A DNA stretch of 64,000 nt from Forficula auricularia (lineage: Eukaryota > Arthropoda > Insecta > Dermaptera > Forficulidae), in assembly GCA_024734495.1 (NCBI GenBank), contig JALMQS010000136.1, forward strand, positions 5,966,215 to 6,030,214, written 5' to 3'. The translations under genes and the position numbers were made by a program. How positions within the stretch are numbered: the first letter of the stretch is position 1; each line of letters begins with the position of its first letter. Below, piece by piece: positions 1 through 7,777 of this stretch. The notes beneath the pieces were generated by a model. The model was given only the letters and a program-made list of their open reading frames with translations. It did not search any database and was not told the DNA's origin.

Positions 1-764
1 TTCTTAAATTGTTAATTTTAAATATTTTTAAGTGTTTGAGTTCAATAGTTTTTACGAAATTGAATGGAACCTCAAAGAGTTCAGTATGACGCCATGCGTT
101 GGCTTTAGCCCGCGTTAGTTATTAATTCGAACCGGTGGCTAATTATGCTCAATTGTATATTGAAAAAAAGTACGTAGGGAGTTTGATAATTCAATTGAAT
201 GCACTTCAATGTTTTACTTAGCTGTTGGCTTCCACAGGTAATTGAACTCGTGTCCAAGGACACCCGCCGACAACGCAGGTGTGAGCCGATGTCCGCGATC
301 TGCCGATATTTTCTGGCAAATATCCTTTTCCCTCTGTAGAATCACACGTAACAGGTTCACAGTCACATTCATAAATCCAAAATGTAATGAGATTAGTTGG
401 ATTCACAAAGATTTTTGCTAACAGATGTAATTCACTGGGGCTAATACGACTTAGGTGTTATCACTTTGAAGGTCAATATACAAGAGGTCGGTCTTTCTGC
501 TCCGGGTCAAGGCGTCGGCCTTGCCACGTGGCCTTAATTACCTGCTTACCCATGGAGGGCGACACAAATCAATGATTAATTCATATTAATCAGTTCATCA
601 CCACTAGAGGTCCTTTGCTTACTATATACGGCTATAAATTTGCCAATTATGAATTCCATTCATCTTAAAAGTAACTTACAATTTTAATTATACATTGTTA
701 TGATTAATTCAGATATTGAGATTACAAAACCAAAAAAAATAAAATTAGACGCTGTATCGTCACA
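1..764 (-). repeat. 3' LTR of the Gypsy element (partial)
   Basis: This segment aligns along its length with about 9,781-10,560; shared blocks include a stretch near 181-195 (GGGAGTTTGATAATTCA), the block around 436-475 (ctggggctaatac...ctttgaaggtca) and the block at 541-566 (cctgcttacccatg...gcgaca). The inner border is set by the minus-strand TGTGACG that follows the polypurine tract. If the LTR is about 2.7-2.8 kb, as the other copy suggests, some 2 kb lie outside the window. Confidence 0.7.
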
Positions 765-775
765 TTCCCCCCTTC
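765..775 (-). other. Polypurine tract
   Basis: Minus-strand GAAGGGGGGAA directly abuts TGTGAC, the 3' LTR start. This is the standard plus-strand primer site of LTR retroelements and fixes the LTR border at 764/765. Confidence 0.8.
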
Positions 776-2218
776 AGAAATCAAATAAACTTCTATTGGA
801 TTTCTGAACTTGACTGAAGTTATTTGGACTCTGATTTTATTGGTTCACTTTTTGGTGTTACCAGTTTACTTAAAGCTAAATTGGCTTTTCCGCCTTAATT
901 ATATAAATAAACAAAATTTTATATCCAGGGTGATTTTCCCTTTATACCCGCAATGATATTACCCCCAACCCCTTTCTATTTTGTTCCTAACCCAATTATT
1001 CATTAATAAATTTATCCCCAATCTTCCATTTCCAGGTCCGATCGCTCACTGTCACTCCCAATCATGATCCGTCAGGTTGTTTTAATTCTGTATCTAACCA
1101 ACACACTACCATTCCTTACGTGAAACCTACCAGCACTATCCCAGTTCAAACGGCGTTAGCCTATTACACAAAATAACCATTCAGGCTGGTCATCTCGGCC
1201 AATCCCACACTAACACAGAATCGTTACTGCTACTTTTTTGGATTGATCATTCAGTTTAGGGTCGTAACCCAGTATTTCCTTAGAAACCACAACATTTAAT
1301 TCCTTTTCTCTTTTCAATTCGTTTTCATTTCTCTGCTACTAGCTAGTGGCACTGAATGTCACCTACTGCTTCACTATTCCCTATCAATGCTGGACCAGGG
1401 TACCGCGCACTAAACAGATCATTTCATATCTTCAGCCTCCACAATTCACACTAAAGACAATTCGGAGATTCTCACTAGCGACACCAAACCATGGATAATC
1501 TATTTGGTATTTGTAGATGATGGTCTATATCCTAGGTGGTACTGTTACGACTTGGCGATCTGTGACACAATTTATCATTAGGTGTTTGGATCCTACTGAG
1601 CTTTTCAAGTTGTTAATTTTAAGACCTGTGTTTTGGGTTTTTAATAAACCCCCCCCCCAATTATTATTAATTGTTTCATGGCAAAACCTTTTCCCCCCCC
1701 CAATCCCAATTAATGCAATGTTTGCTAATGATTCTACTTTTTGTTTCCCCCAAATAATTCGAACTTTTGTCCGAAGGTCATTTTGTCTGTCGTTCTGGTC
1801 CGGTGTAACATTAAGGGCTTCCTTTTCTAATAGATGGAGTTATTAGTTGCTTAGTACCTAGATTAGTATGAACGCGCTTATTCTATGTTATCTTATAACT
1901 AAGGTTAGTAATAATAACGCATTTACAAGTTTTAGTAGTTAGTAACTTAGGTCTAAGAATTAGTACGAACGAACTTAGGCTAAATTAAGGGTAAGTACTT
2001 AATCTAGTGTTAGTACGAACGTATTTACAAATTTCTTCACCTTTGTTACACTTTCACAGAACATGTCCGTTTGTCGTTTTTAGGTCAAATTTAGTCATTC
2101 AATAGGGACGATCGTCTGTCACGTCTCGTTCTAATAGGGTGTTATTACATTATGATACTCAAAGGAATGTGAAGTTGGGGCTGAGCCTCCCCTTTAATCT
2201 AAAGACCACATTCAACTA
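776..2218 (-). other. 3' internal region of the Gypsy element, no env
   Basis: About 1.4 kb between the integrase tail and the polypurine tract. No minus-strand ORF of useful length is present and nothing resembles an envelope gene. I read it as 3' untranslated sequence or a fully decayed third ORF. Confidence 0.6.
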
Positions 2219-2419
2219 TTAATTTAATTCAGTTATTGGTGAATGATATGGTTTTAAGCTCCTAACATTGAACGTCCCTATTTGTCTCCCACTCTCATGT
2301 TCTAGTCTGTAGGCGTTTTGTAACACCTCGGCTACCCTATATGGACCCCGATACAGTAGGAATAGCTTCCTTGTCTCTTTCCCTGTTTTCGGGAATTCTA
2401 AAGCCTTGGTTAATACCAA
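2219..2419 (-). CDS. pol: Integrase C-terminal (GPY/F-type) tail, shifted frame
   Basis: 66 codons continuing the integrase in the -1 frame relative to the upstream ORF. The segment contains the GPY motif of Ty3/Gypsy integrase C-termini (RGPYRV), followed by a short SH3-like stretch (LKPYHSPI) and a stop. The frame change lies at an A5 run near 2,421-2,425 and does not form a canonical slippery heptamer, so a one-base deletion or assembly error is the simpler reading. The first residue shown by an ORF caller is not a real start. Confidence 0.7.
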   Translation of the reverse strand: MVLTKALEFPKTGKETRKLFLLYRGPYRVAEVLQNAYRLEHESGRQIGTFNVRSLKPYHSPITELN

Positions 2420-4599
2420 GTCACCTTTTTAAATTGTGTCACAGTTCTCCTGGCATACCTCTTTTGTCTTTTCTTTAATTTTAATCTATCGCCTTTTTGT
2501 ATCTTGGCTTGAATACTACTTCGATTTTCGCGAAGATTATTTCCTAAATTGTGATACCGTTGGGCTCGACTAATTAAATTGGTGGGAGTTTGATTATGAA
2601 CTAATTGTGGGGTATTCGACAGGCATTCATTATAACAGTTATTTATCAAAAATTCAATATCTGGAATCTCTTGATCCCAATCCTTTTGATCGGAATAGAC
2701 CCGGGATCGTAAATGTCGGAGTATTTCCTTCATCTGTCGCTCAACCGGGTTAGATTGAGGGTTCCTCTTGGATGTTAGTCGTCCTTTAATTTTATTCCGC
2801 CTCAAATGCTGTTTCCATCTGAGACTTGTAAAGATTCTTCCCTGATCGGTGAGTATCTCCTTGGGTTTTTCCTCGGTGTCCAGATATTGCTGTAGGGCTC
2901 GAAGAGCCTCCTTGGTGTTTTGCTTGGCAAGTAGGAATAACCGAACGTACTTAGTGTAGTTATCCAAGAAGACTAACACAAACCGATTACCTCTGGTTGT
3001 TCGAGGTAAGGGCCCTAATACATCCGCTGATATTAATTCACCTTTTGAAGGACTGATGACATTCAAGGGTTTCCCAGTTAAATTTTGATTCGGATACTTC
3101 GAACGTTGACAATTCTCGCAACCTTGGATTACCTTCTGGATGTCGCTATACATTCCCTTCCAGTAAAATTCACGGCTAATGGCCTGGTAGGTTTTCCTCA
3201 CACCATAGTGACCAATGATTTTATGAAATTCTTGGATTATTGGCAATCTCAATTCACAACTCAAATACAAATATTTGACCCTAGGGTCGATGACATCGGT
3301 CTTCACCAACAAATCGTTGTATACTTGAAGTTGTTTGTAAGTTCTACCATCCCTTATTTCCAATATAATCCGATGAAGATTAGGGTCGTTTCTCTGCCAA
3401 TATCGAATACTTTCCAATCTTTGTTCCAGATCCGGATTCAATGCACGGAAACCGATAGGTGCTATCAAAAATTCGGTCTTACTTTTCTGCTTAACTTGTC
3501 CCATTCGACTCAAATAATCTGCCAACTGGTTCCTCTCTCCCTGGATATATTGCACCTCGAAGTCATATTCTTGTAACTTCATCACCCATCTTGTTAGACG
3601 TTGGTTGATGAAGTTAGCGAACTTGAGGTAAGTAAGCGCCTGGTGGTCGGTCTTAATAATGAACGGTCTGCCTAATAGCCATATGTTATATTTTTTTAAC
3701 ATGAAAATTATAGCTAGACATTCAATTTCAGTTGTTGTGTATAACTGTTCATGCTCGTTCAGGGTACGACTGGCGAATGTTATCACTCGTTCGTACCCTT
3801 CTGAGTCCTGTTGGCAAATAGCACCCCCAATTCCTTTTTGACTGCCATCCGTGTAGACTATGAGTGGTTGTTGAAAATTCAGGTTGGTTAGTTCCATTTC
3901 GGTAATTAGTTGTTCTTTGACTTCGGATAATCGCCTCTCATGATAATCTTCCCATGACCAGGCGACTCCCTTTTTTAATAACTGGTAAAATGGGTGCATT
4001 AGGGTTGAATAGTTTGGTATAAAATTCCGGTAGTAACCGACTGCCCCCAAAAACCCTTTCAGTTGTGTTTTGTTTTTCGGTGCAGGCCATTTCTTTAATT
4101 CGTTGACTAGTTCGGTTGCCATTTTAATCCCCTTTTCTCCAATAACATGCCCTAAGAATGTTATTTCACTAACAACAAACTGGCTTTTATTGATGCTCAA
4201 AGTGGCACCGTTTTCCAGTAGCCGAAAGAGTACTCTGTCTAAGTGTTCTAGATGTTCTTCAAAGTTGTTAGAATAGATCAAGATATCATCTACATAGTAT
4301 ACCACATATGAGTGGAATTCTTCACCTAGAATAAAAGACAGGGCTCTGGTGAAAGAGGCGACACTGGTGGCTAGTCCAAACGGCAGCACATTGAAAAGGT
4401 ACGTCTGATTCCGAAATTGAAAGGCTGTGAATTTCCTACTATCTGGATGGAGGGTAATCTGCCAATATGAAGCGGTTAAATCTATAGCCGAAAATACCCT
4501 GGCCATCCTTTCGGGCTGGTGTAAAATCTCGTTTGGTGGTGGTGGACACTCCAAGTCCTTTTCCATTTTTTGGTTAAGTTCGCGAGCATCTAGGCACAA
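2410..4599 (-). CDS. pol: Pol: reverse transcriptase, RNase H and integrase
   Basis: 729 codons. RT is recognised by FSAIDLTASYWQI, by LPFGLATS and by the catalytic YVDDIL box (residues about 100-105). RNase H follows with VYTDGSQKGIGGAI, the TEIECLAI glutamate and KTDHQALTYL. Integrase begins with an HHCC zinc-binding region (HKIIGHYG... CENCQRSK) and has a catalytic triad: Asp in SADVLGPL, Asp in LTDQGRIF and Glu in NPVERQMKE. The domain order places it in Ty3/Gypsy. The listed first Met is internal: the true N-terminal RT part lies in the preceding ORF, joined by a -1 change at an A7 run (4,616-4,622). All catalytic residues I can check are kept, so the lineage was active recently. Confidence 0.92.
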   Translation of the reverse strand: MCLDARELNQKMEKDLECPPPPNEILHQPERMARVFSAIDLTASYWQITLHPDSRKFTAFQFRNQTYLFNVLPFGLATSVASFTRALSFILGEEFHSYVVYYVDDILIYSNNFEEHLEHLDRVLFRLLENGATLSINKSQFVVSEITFLGHVIGEKGIKMATELVNELKKWPAPKNKTQLKGFLGAVGYYRNFIPNYSTLMHPFYQLLKKGVAWSWEDYHERRLSEVKEQLITEMELTNLNFQQPLIVYTDGSQKGIGGAICQQDSEGYERVITFASRTLNEHEQLYTTTEIECLAIIFMLKKYNIWLLGRPFIIKTDHQALTYLKFANFINQRLTRWVMKLQEYDFEVQYIQGERNQLADYLSRMGQVKQKSKTEFLIAPIGFRALNPDLEQRLESIRYWQRNDPNLHRIILEIRDGRTYKQLQVYNDLLVKTDVIDPRVKYLYLSCELRLPIIQEFHKIIGHYGVRKTYQAISREFYWKGMYSDIQKVIQGCENCQRSKYPNQNLTGKPLNVISPSKGELISADVLGPLPRTTRGNRFVLVFLDNYTKYVRLFLLAKQNTKEALRALQQYLDTEEKPKEILTDQGRIFTSLRWKQHLRRNKIKGRLTSKRNPQSNPVERQMKEILRHLRSRVYSDQKDWDQEIPDIEFLINNCYNECLSNTPQLVHNQTPTNLISRAQRYHNLGNNLRENRSSIQAKIQKGDRLKLKKRQKRYARRTVTQFKKVTWY

Positions 4600-5411
4600 T
4601 CGGATCCCGCTGTTCTTTTTTTAACTACGACTAAGGGGAGCGAGTATTCACTGTGGCCTCTGGAGATAACACCCCATTGTTCCCATTTCCTGAGTTCGCT
4701 ACTCACTTGTTCGCGATAGATGTAAGGTATGGGGTATTGTTTCACCCGGATCGGTTGTTCATCTTTCATAATGATTTGATGTTGATAATCCTTTATTCGA
4801 CCGGGTTGCTCGGAGAAAATGGCCTCATATTTGTTTACCAATTGTGTTAATTGGGCCTTTTGTTCCCGGCTAAGAGGCAATTGATTGGGCACGTTTTGAT
4901 TGAATACTATCGCAACTATTTTGGTTGCTTCCTCTACACTGTCGTTTGTCATAGGATACTCTTGACCTGTTATAATTATTCCTTTATTAACACCGGTATC
5001 GATTACAACCCCGAAATGACTGCACCAGTCTATACCCAGTATACAGTCTATTGGTAATTGTTCTGCGATCAGGAAATTCCACTCGAATTGATGATTACCA
5101 TATTGGAAGCGTAGTCGGGCCTGCCGATTGACCTTTTGTGTTCTATTATCGCCGATTACCCCTTTCAATATGCAAGTTATCGACGGTAGGATACCGACTA
5201 TTTCTTCCGCTGTTAGCTGTCCTTTAATTATTGCTCCCTTTATTAAAGATATTTCACTGCCCGTATCGACTAAAGCCCAGATTGTTCTGTGTTTTCCTTG
5301 TAACGGTAACCAGATACAATTTGGGGCTGGGTGTTCCTTCTCGTCAGGTGTTACTCGATATGTTGTTGCAGTCAGTCGGGAGATCGGTACACCTTCCTCA
5401 CTTTTGTTCAA
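4590..5411 (-). CDS. pol: Retropepsin-like protease and N-terminal part of RT
   Basis: 273 codons. The protease is marked by WALVDTGSEISLIKG, the D-T/S-G active-site box with the usual hydrophobic neighbours, near residue 48. The rest leads into RT: the RVKQYPIPY and YSLPLVVVKK stretches match the RT finger region just before the catalytic core. The ORF ends in the middle of that finger region after an A7 run. Its apparent start is TTG; translation should enter from the overlapping upstream ORF by a -1 shift at 5,417-5,423. Confidence 0.85.
   Translation of the reverse strand: MNKSEEGVPISRLTATTYRVTPDEKEHPAPNCIWLPLQGKHRTIWALVDTGSEISLIKGAIIKGQLTAEEIVGILPSITCILKGVIGDNRTQKVNRQARLRFQYGNHQFEWNFLIAEQLPIDCILGIDWCSHFGVVIDTGVNKGIIITGQEYPMTNDSVEEATKIVAIVFNQNVPNQLPLSREQKAQLTQLVNKYEAIFSEQPGRIKDYQHQIIMKDEQPIRVKQYPIPYIYREQVSSELRKWEQWGVISRGHSEYSLPLVVVKKRTAGSDCA
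4616..4622 (-). other. Frame break in the RT coding region (A7 run)
   Basis: The protease/RT-N frame leaves the conserved RT frame here; the conserved sequence resumes one base back (-1). The codons around it are GTT-AAA-AAA-AGA, not a good tandem slippery site, and it lies inside RT rather than between products. A single A lost from a homopolymer, by mutation or sequencing error, is the likeliest cause. Confidence 0.6.
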
Positions 5412-6073
5412 TCGGCGTTTTTTTTTTGTCTAATGATTGTTTGCTCCGTTTCGATAAACTCATCCTCTTCCGAGGATGAGTTTATCCCGATTGCCTCGAT
5501 TTTTTCCGGTCGCTTCCTTTTCAGTATGATTCGTACCCTTTCCGATTCCGTTGGTGGGATCGTCATACTGTAGGTTGCTTCCTTCGGATTTTCTAGGATT
5601 CTGGTGTCCTTCGGAGGTCGATCTGACATGGCTACCGTTTCGTGCACGGTTACTTTGGTAACCTCAGGTGGTCGAGGCTCCCTTGTTTCTGTTGGCTTCT
5701 TCCTTCTCTCTGGTTTTGTCGATCTTCCAGTTGTGGGTTCTATCACTCTTTCCCTTTGCCCACTTTGGCTAGTTGTTACCCGGGTTTCAGTGGTGGCCCT
5801 AAATTGGGTCTTTTTAATTTCCACTTCCCGGCTATCTCTATCATATTTTGTCGTCTCTTTTGTAGTTTGTTTATTTTCAACAATCCGTTTCATTATTTTC
5901 CCTTGTTCCTCTTCGTTCTTTTGGAAAGTGGCGGCTATTAACGGTTCTGCAAATGTTGTTATCTTCCCCGTTAATAGGCCTCCTTTTTGTTTCTTCGGTG
6001 TTCTCTCAAAGGGAATGGATTGTTGTTCTCGTTTGCTCCAGTTGTTCTCCTCTCTTTTCCCATACTGTGATTG
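5408..6073 (-). CDS. In-frame ORF downstream of the gag stop (linker)
   Basis: 221 codons, open immediately after the gag TAG and in the same frame, so it needs stop readthrough to be made. The product is rich in Thr, Arg, Lys and Glu (for example KPERRKKPTETREPRP) with no recognised domain; a basic low-complexity spacer between Gag and protease is my inference. There is an internal ATG at 5,893, but nothing suggests separate expression. The ORF ends at TGA 5,408-5,410, four codons after the A-AAA-AAC heptamer. Confidence 0.65.
   Translation of the reverse strand, partial: QSQYGKREENNWSKREQQSIPFERTPKKQKGGLLTGKITTFAEPLIAATFQKNEEEQGKIMKRIVENKQTTKETTKYDRDSREVEIKKTQFRATTETRVTTSQSGQRERVIEPTTGRSTKPERRKKPTETREPRPPEVTKVTVHETVAMSDRPPKDTRILENPKEATYSMTIPPTESERVRIILKRKRPEKIEAIGINSSSEEDEFIETEQTIIRQKKNAD
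5417..5423 (-). promoter_or_regulatory. Candidate -1 ribosomal frameshift site A-AAA-AAC
   Basis: In the linker-ORF frame the codons read CAA-AAA-AAA-AAC-GCC-GAT-TGA. The heptamer A-AAA-AAC is a canonical X-XXY-YYZ slippery site, in the correct phase, and a -1 slip enters the protease frame just before the TGA. The A run is ten bases, so homopolymer erosion of an original in-frame fusion is the alternative. I did not identify a downstream pseudoknot. Confidence 0.55.
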
Positions 6074-6076
6074 CTA
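6068..6076 (-). promoter_or_regulatory. Candidate stop-codon readthrough site TAG-CAA-TCA
   Basis: The gag stop and its 3' context read TAG-CAA-TCA, which fits the known leaky-stop consensus UAG-CAR-YYA (tobamovirus type). Downstream sequence stays open in the same frame for 221 codons. Together these point to translational readthrough for the Gag-Pro-Pol product, as opposed to a random nonsense mutation. Confidence 0.6.
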
Positions 6077-7699
6077 TGGTGGTGGGTTACTTGTACCACT
6101 TTGTCTTTGGTGGTCAGGAATTGTATTCCGATTAGGGTTACGTTGGTTAAAGTGATTCCCTGGTACCGCATTCCGGTTCGGATTTCGTCTATTAAAATTG
6201 TTGACATTGCGGTGGTCATTCGAGGCAATGTTGAAATTGAGCCGCTCTATCGGTTTTCGGGAGTCGGTCTCTATGAGCACTTGTTCCATTGCCTGACGGT
6301 TTCCCGCTGCGGCCAGATACATGTACTCTTCTGGGAAGTGCTTTATCAATTTTAAGAGCACTTCACTCTCTTTCAATTCATATAAGGTGAAATATTTGGC
6401 CCACCGTAGCCATCGGTAGAAATGCTGTATTCTCGACTCTCCGTGCCTGGCTTGAAAGCCTGATCCGCAGAGTCGAGCCAGCATCTCCCCCTGGGCGGTG
6501 GCGCTCCAATATTCATTCATAAAAGCTGTTTTTAGTTCTTGGATGGTTTGAACCTGGTAATGGTGTGCTCTATGCCATTCCAAGGCCTCGCTGGTGAGGC
6601 ATAGTTGAAAGAAAAAGATTTTCTCTGTTTCCGAGAACATGGCATGCTGTATAGTTTCTTCATAATGCTCCCATGCCTCTTTTGGATGGGTGACCCAATC
6701 CTTGTGCCCCCAATAATGTTTCCGCATATTCAGCCGGGTCTTCAATTCCGTTACCGTTTGAATAGAATAGCCCATTGGGCTCGTTAGTGTCCTGATGTTC
6801 GGGACTTTTTGATTCATTTCTTCTTTAATCGTCTGAATTTGCCCTTGTAATGCTTGGTTGTATTCCTGTGTAGAGTCTTTGAGTTGTTCCACCTTATTAT
6901 TTATAGTGGCGACTTCTACTTGATTTTCTTGCTGGGCCTTTATTACATGTTGTTCTATTGTCGCGGTTCTATTTAGGACTAGTTCTTGGACCTCCTTTAT
7001 TGCTTGGTCCTTGTCCAAATTGTTTTGCCGACATCTTTCGTCTAGATAAAGATCTTGTTGTTTCAGTTTTTCGATTTCGATTCGGTGTTCGGAATCGATT
7101 TTTTCAACTTGGCTCTTTACTCCCTTGACTTCTGTCTGGAGTTTATCTTGTTCTTGAACCAATCGCGTAACCGTCGTTTCAACCTTCCTTATTTCTTGAA
7201 GCTGACTACTCAGCTTCCTATCTATGATTCGAAAGTCATCTTTTATAGCTTGGAAATTCCTTTCATTTGTTGTGTTTTGTTGTTGCATCTTCCCCTCCAA
7301 GTTATTATTCATTGTGTTCAATGCTTGACTTTGTTGTTGCATCATTTGTAATAATTGTTGCATACCTCCTTGCTCCATTTGTTCACTGTTTGGTGGGACA
7401 TGCACATTTCTATTTTCTTGTTCTGAATCTTCTTCCATTTGAATTAAATTTTCTTGTTCAGGCGGTTCCTCTTGGTCGTTTAACTTTAGCTGGTCTTTCA
7501 CAGCTATTGATAGGCTGGTTATTGCCGTTCCTTCTTCTGGATCTAATTGTTGTATGTTTTCTTCCCCTTCTTCTTGATATTCCTCCTCCAGGTCTATTTC
7601 CTCACTCTCATCTTTTGACTCTTCCGGTGTATATGGGACTTCTTTTGATTCCCGATATTGTAAATTTTCTTTCTCCATTTTTTCTTGGTTGTCTGCCAT
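6074..7699 (-). CDS. gag: Gag-like capsid polyprotein
   Basis: 541 codons, start ATG at 7,699, 63 bases inside the primer-binding site. Residues about 1-110 are very acidic (Glu/Asp/Gln), residues about 110-300 are heptad-like and Gln/Glu/Lys rich (probable coiled coil), and residues about 310-480 look like a capsid region (aromatic, Trp-rich: WGHKDWVTHPKEAWEHYEE, then YWSATAQGEMLARL). The C-terminus carries two tandem Asn/Arg repeats (FNRRNPNRN and FNQRNPNRN) and no CCHC zinc knuckle, so nucleic-acid binding is presumably by this basic tail. The stop is TAG in a leaky context. Confidence 0.85.
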   Translation of the reverse strand: MADNQEKMEKENLQYRESKEVPYTPEESKDESEEIDLEEEYQEEGEENIQQLDPEEGTAITSLSIAVKDQLKLNDQEEPPEQENLIQMEEDSEQENRNVHVPPNSEQMEQGGMQQLLQMMQQQSQALNTMNNNLEGKMQQQNTTNERNFQAIKDDFRIIDRKLSSQLQEIRKVETTVTRLVQEQDKLQTEVKGVKSQVEKIDSEHRIEIEKLKQQDLYLDERCRQNNLDKDQAIKEVQELVLNRTATIEQHVIKAQQENQVEVATINNKVEQLKDSTQEYNQALQGQIQTIKEEMNQKVPNIRTLTSPMGYSIQTVTELKTRLNMRKHYWGHKDWVTHPKEAWEHYEETIQHAMFSETEKIFFFQLCLTSEALEWHRAHHYQVQTIQELKTAFMNEYWSATAQGEMLARLCGSGFQARHGESRIQHFYRWLRWAKYFTLYELKESEVLLKLIKHFPEEYMYLAAAGNRQAMEQVLIETDSRKPIERLNFNIASNDHRNVNNFNRRNPNRNAVPGNHFNQRNPNRNTIPDHQRQSGTSNPPP

Positions 7700-7761
7700 T
7701 TCGTTAATTGTTAGTTTTAATTTGCCTACTATACAATTTCTTGCCTGCTGGCTTAATCCCA

Positions 7762-7775
7762 GCTATCCTACACCA
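7762..7775 (-). other. Primer-binding site
   Basis: Two bases inside the 5' LTR the minus strand reads TGGTGTAGGATAGC. Starting with TGG it can pair with a tRNA 3' end (CCA). I cannot assign the tRNA from the sequence alone. Confidence 0.6.
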
Positions 7776-7777
7776 AA

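Noticed and set aside
776..2218. Envelope gene of an errantivirus-like element
   Set aside because: No minus-strand ORF or membrane/fusion features in the 1.4 kb after integrase.
2400..7700. Many plus-strand ORFs of 60-180 codons
   Set aside because: They are antisense shadows of the Gypsy gag-pol frames and have no recognisable domains.
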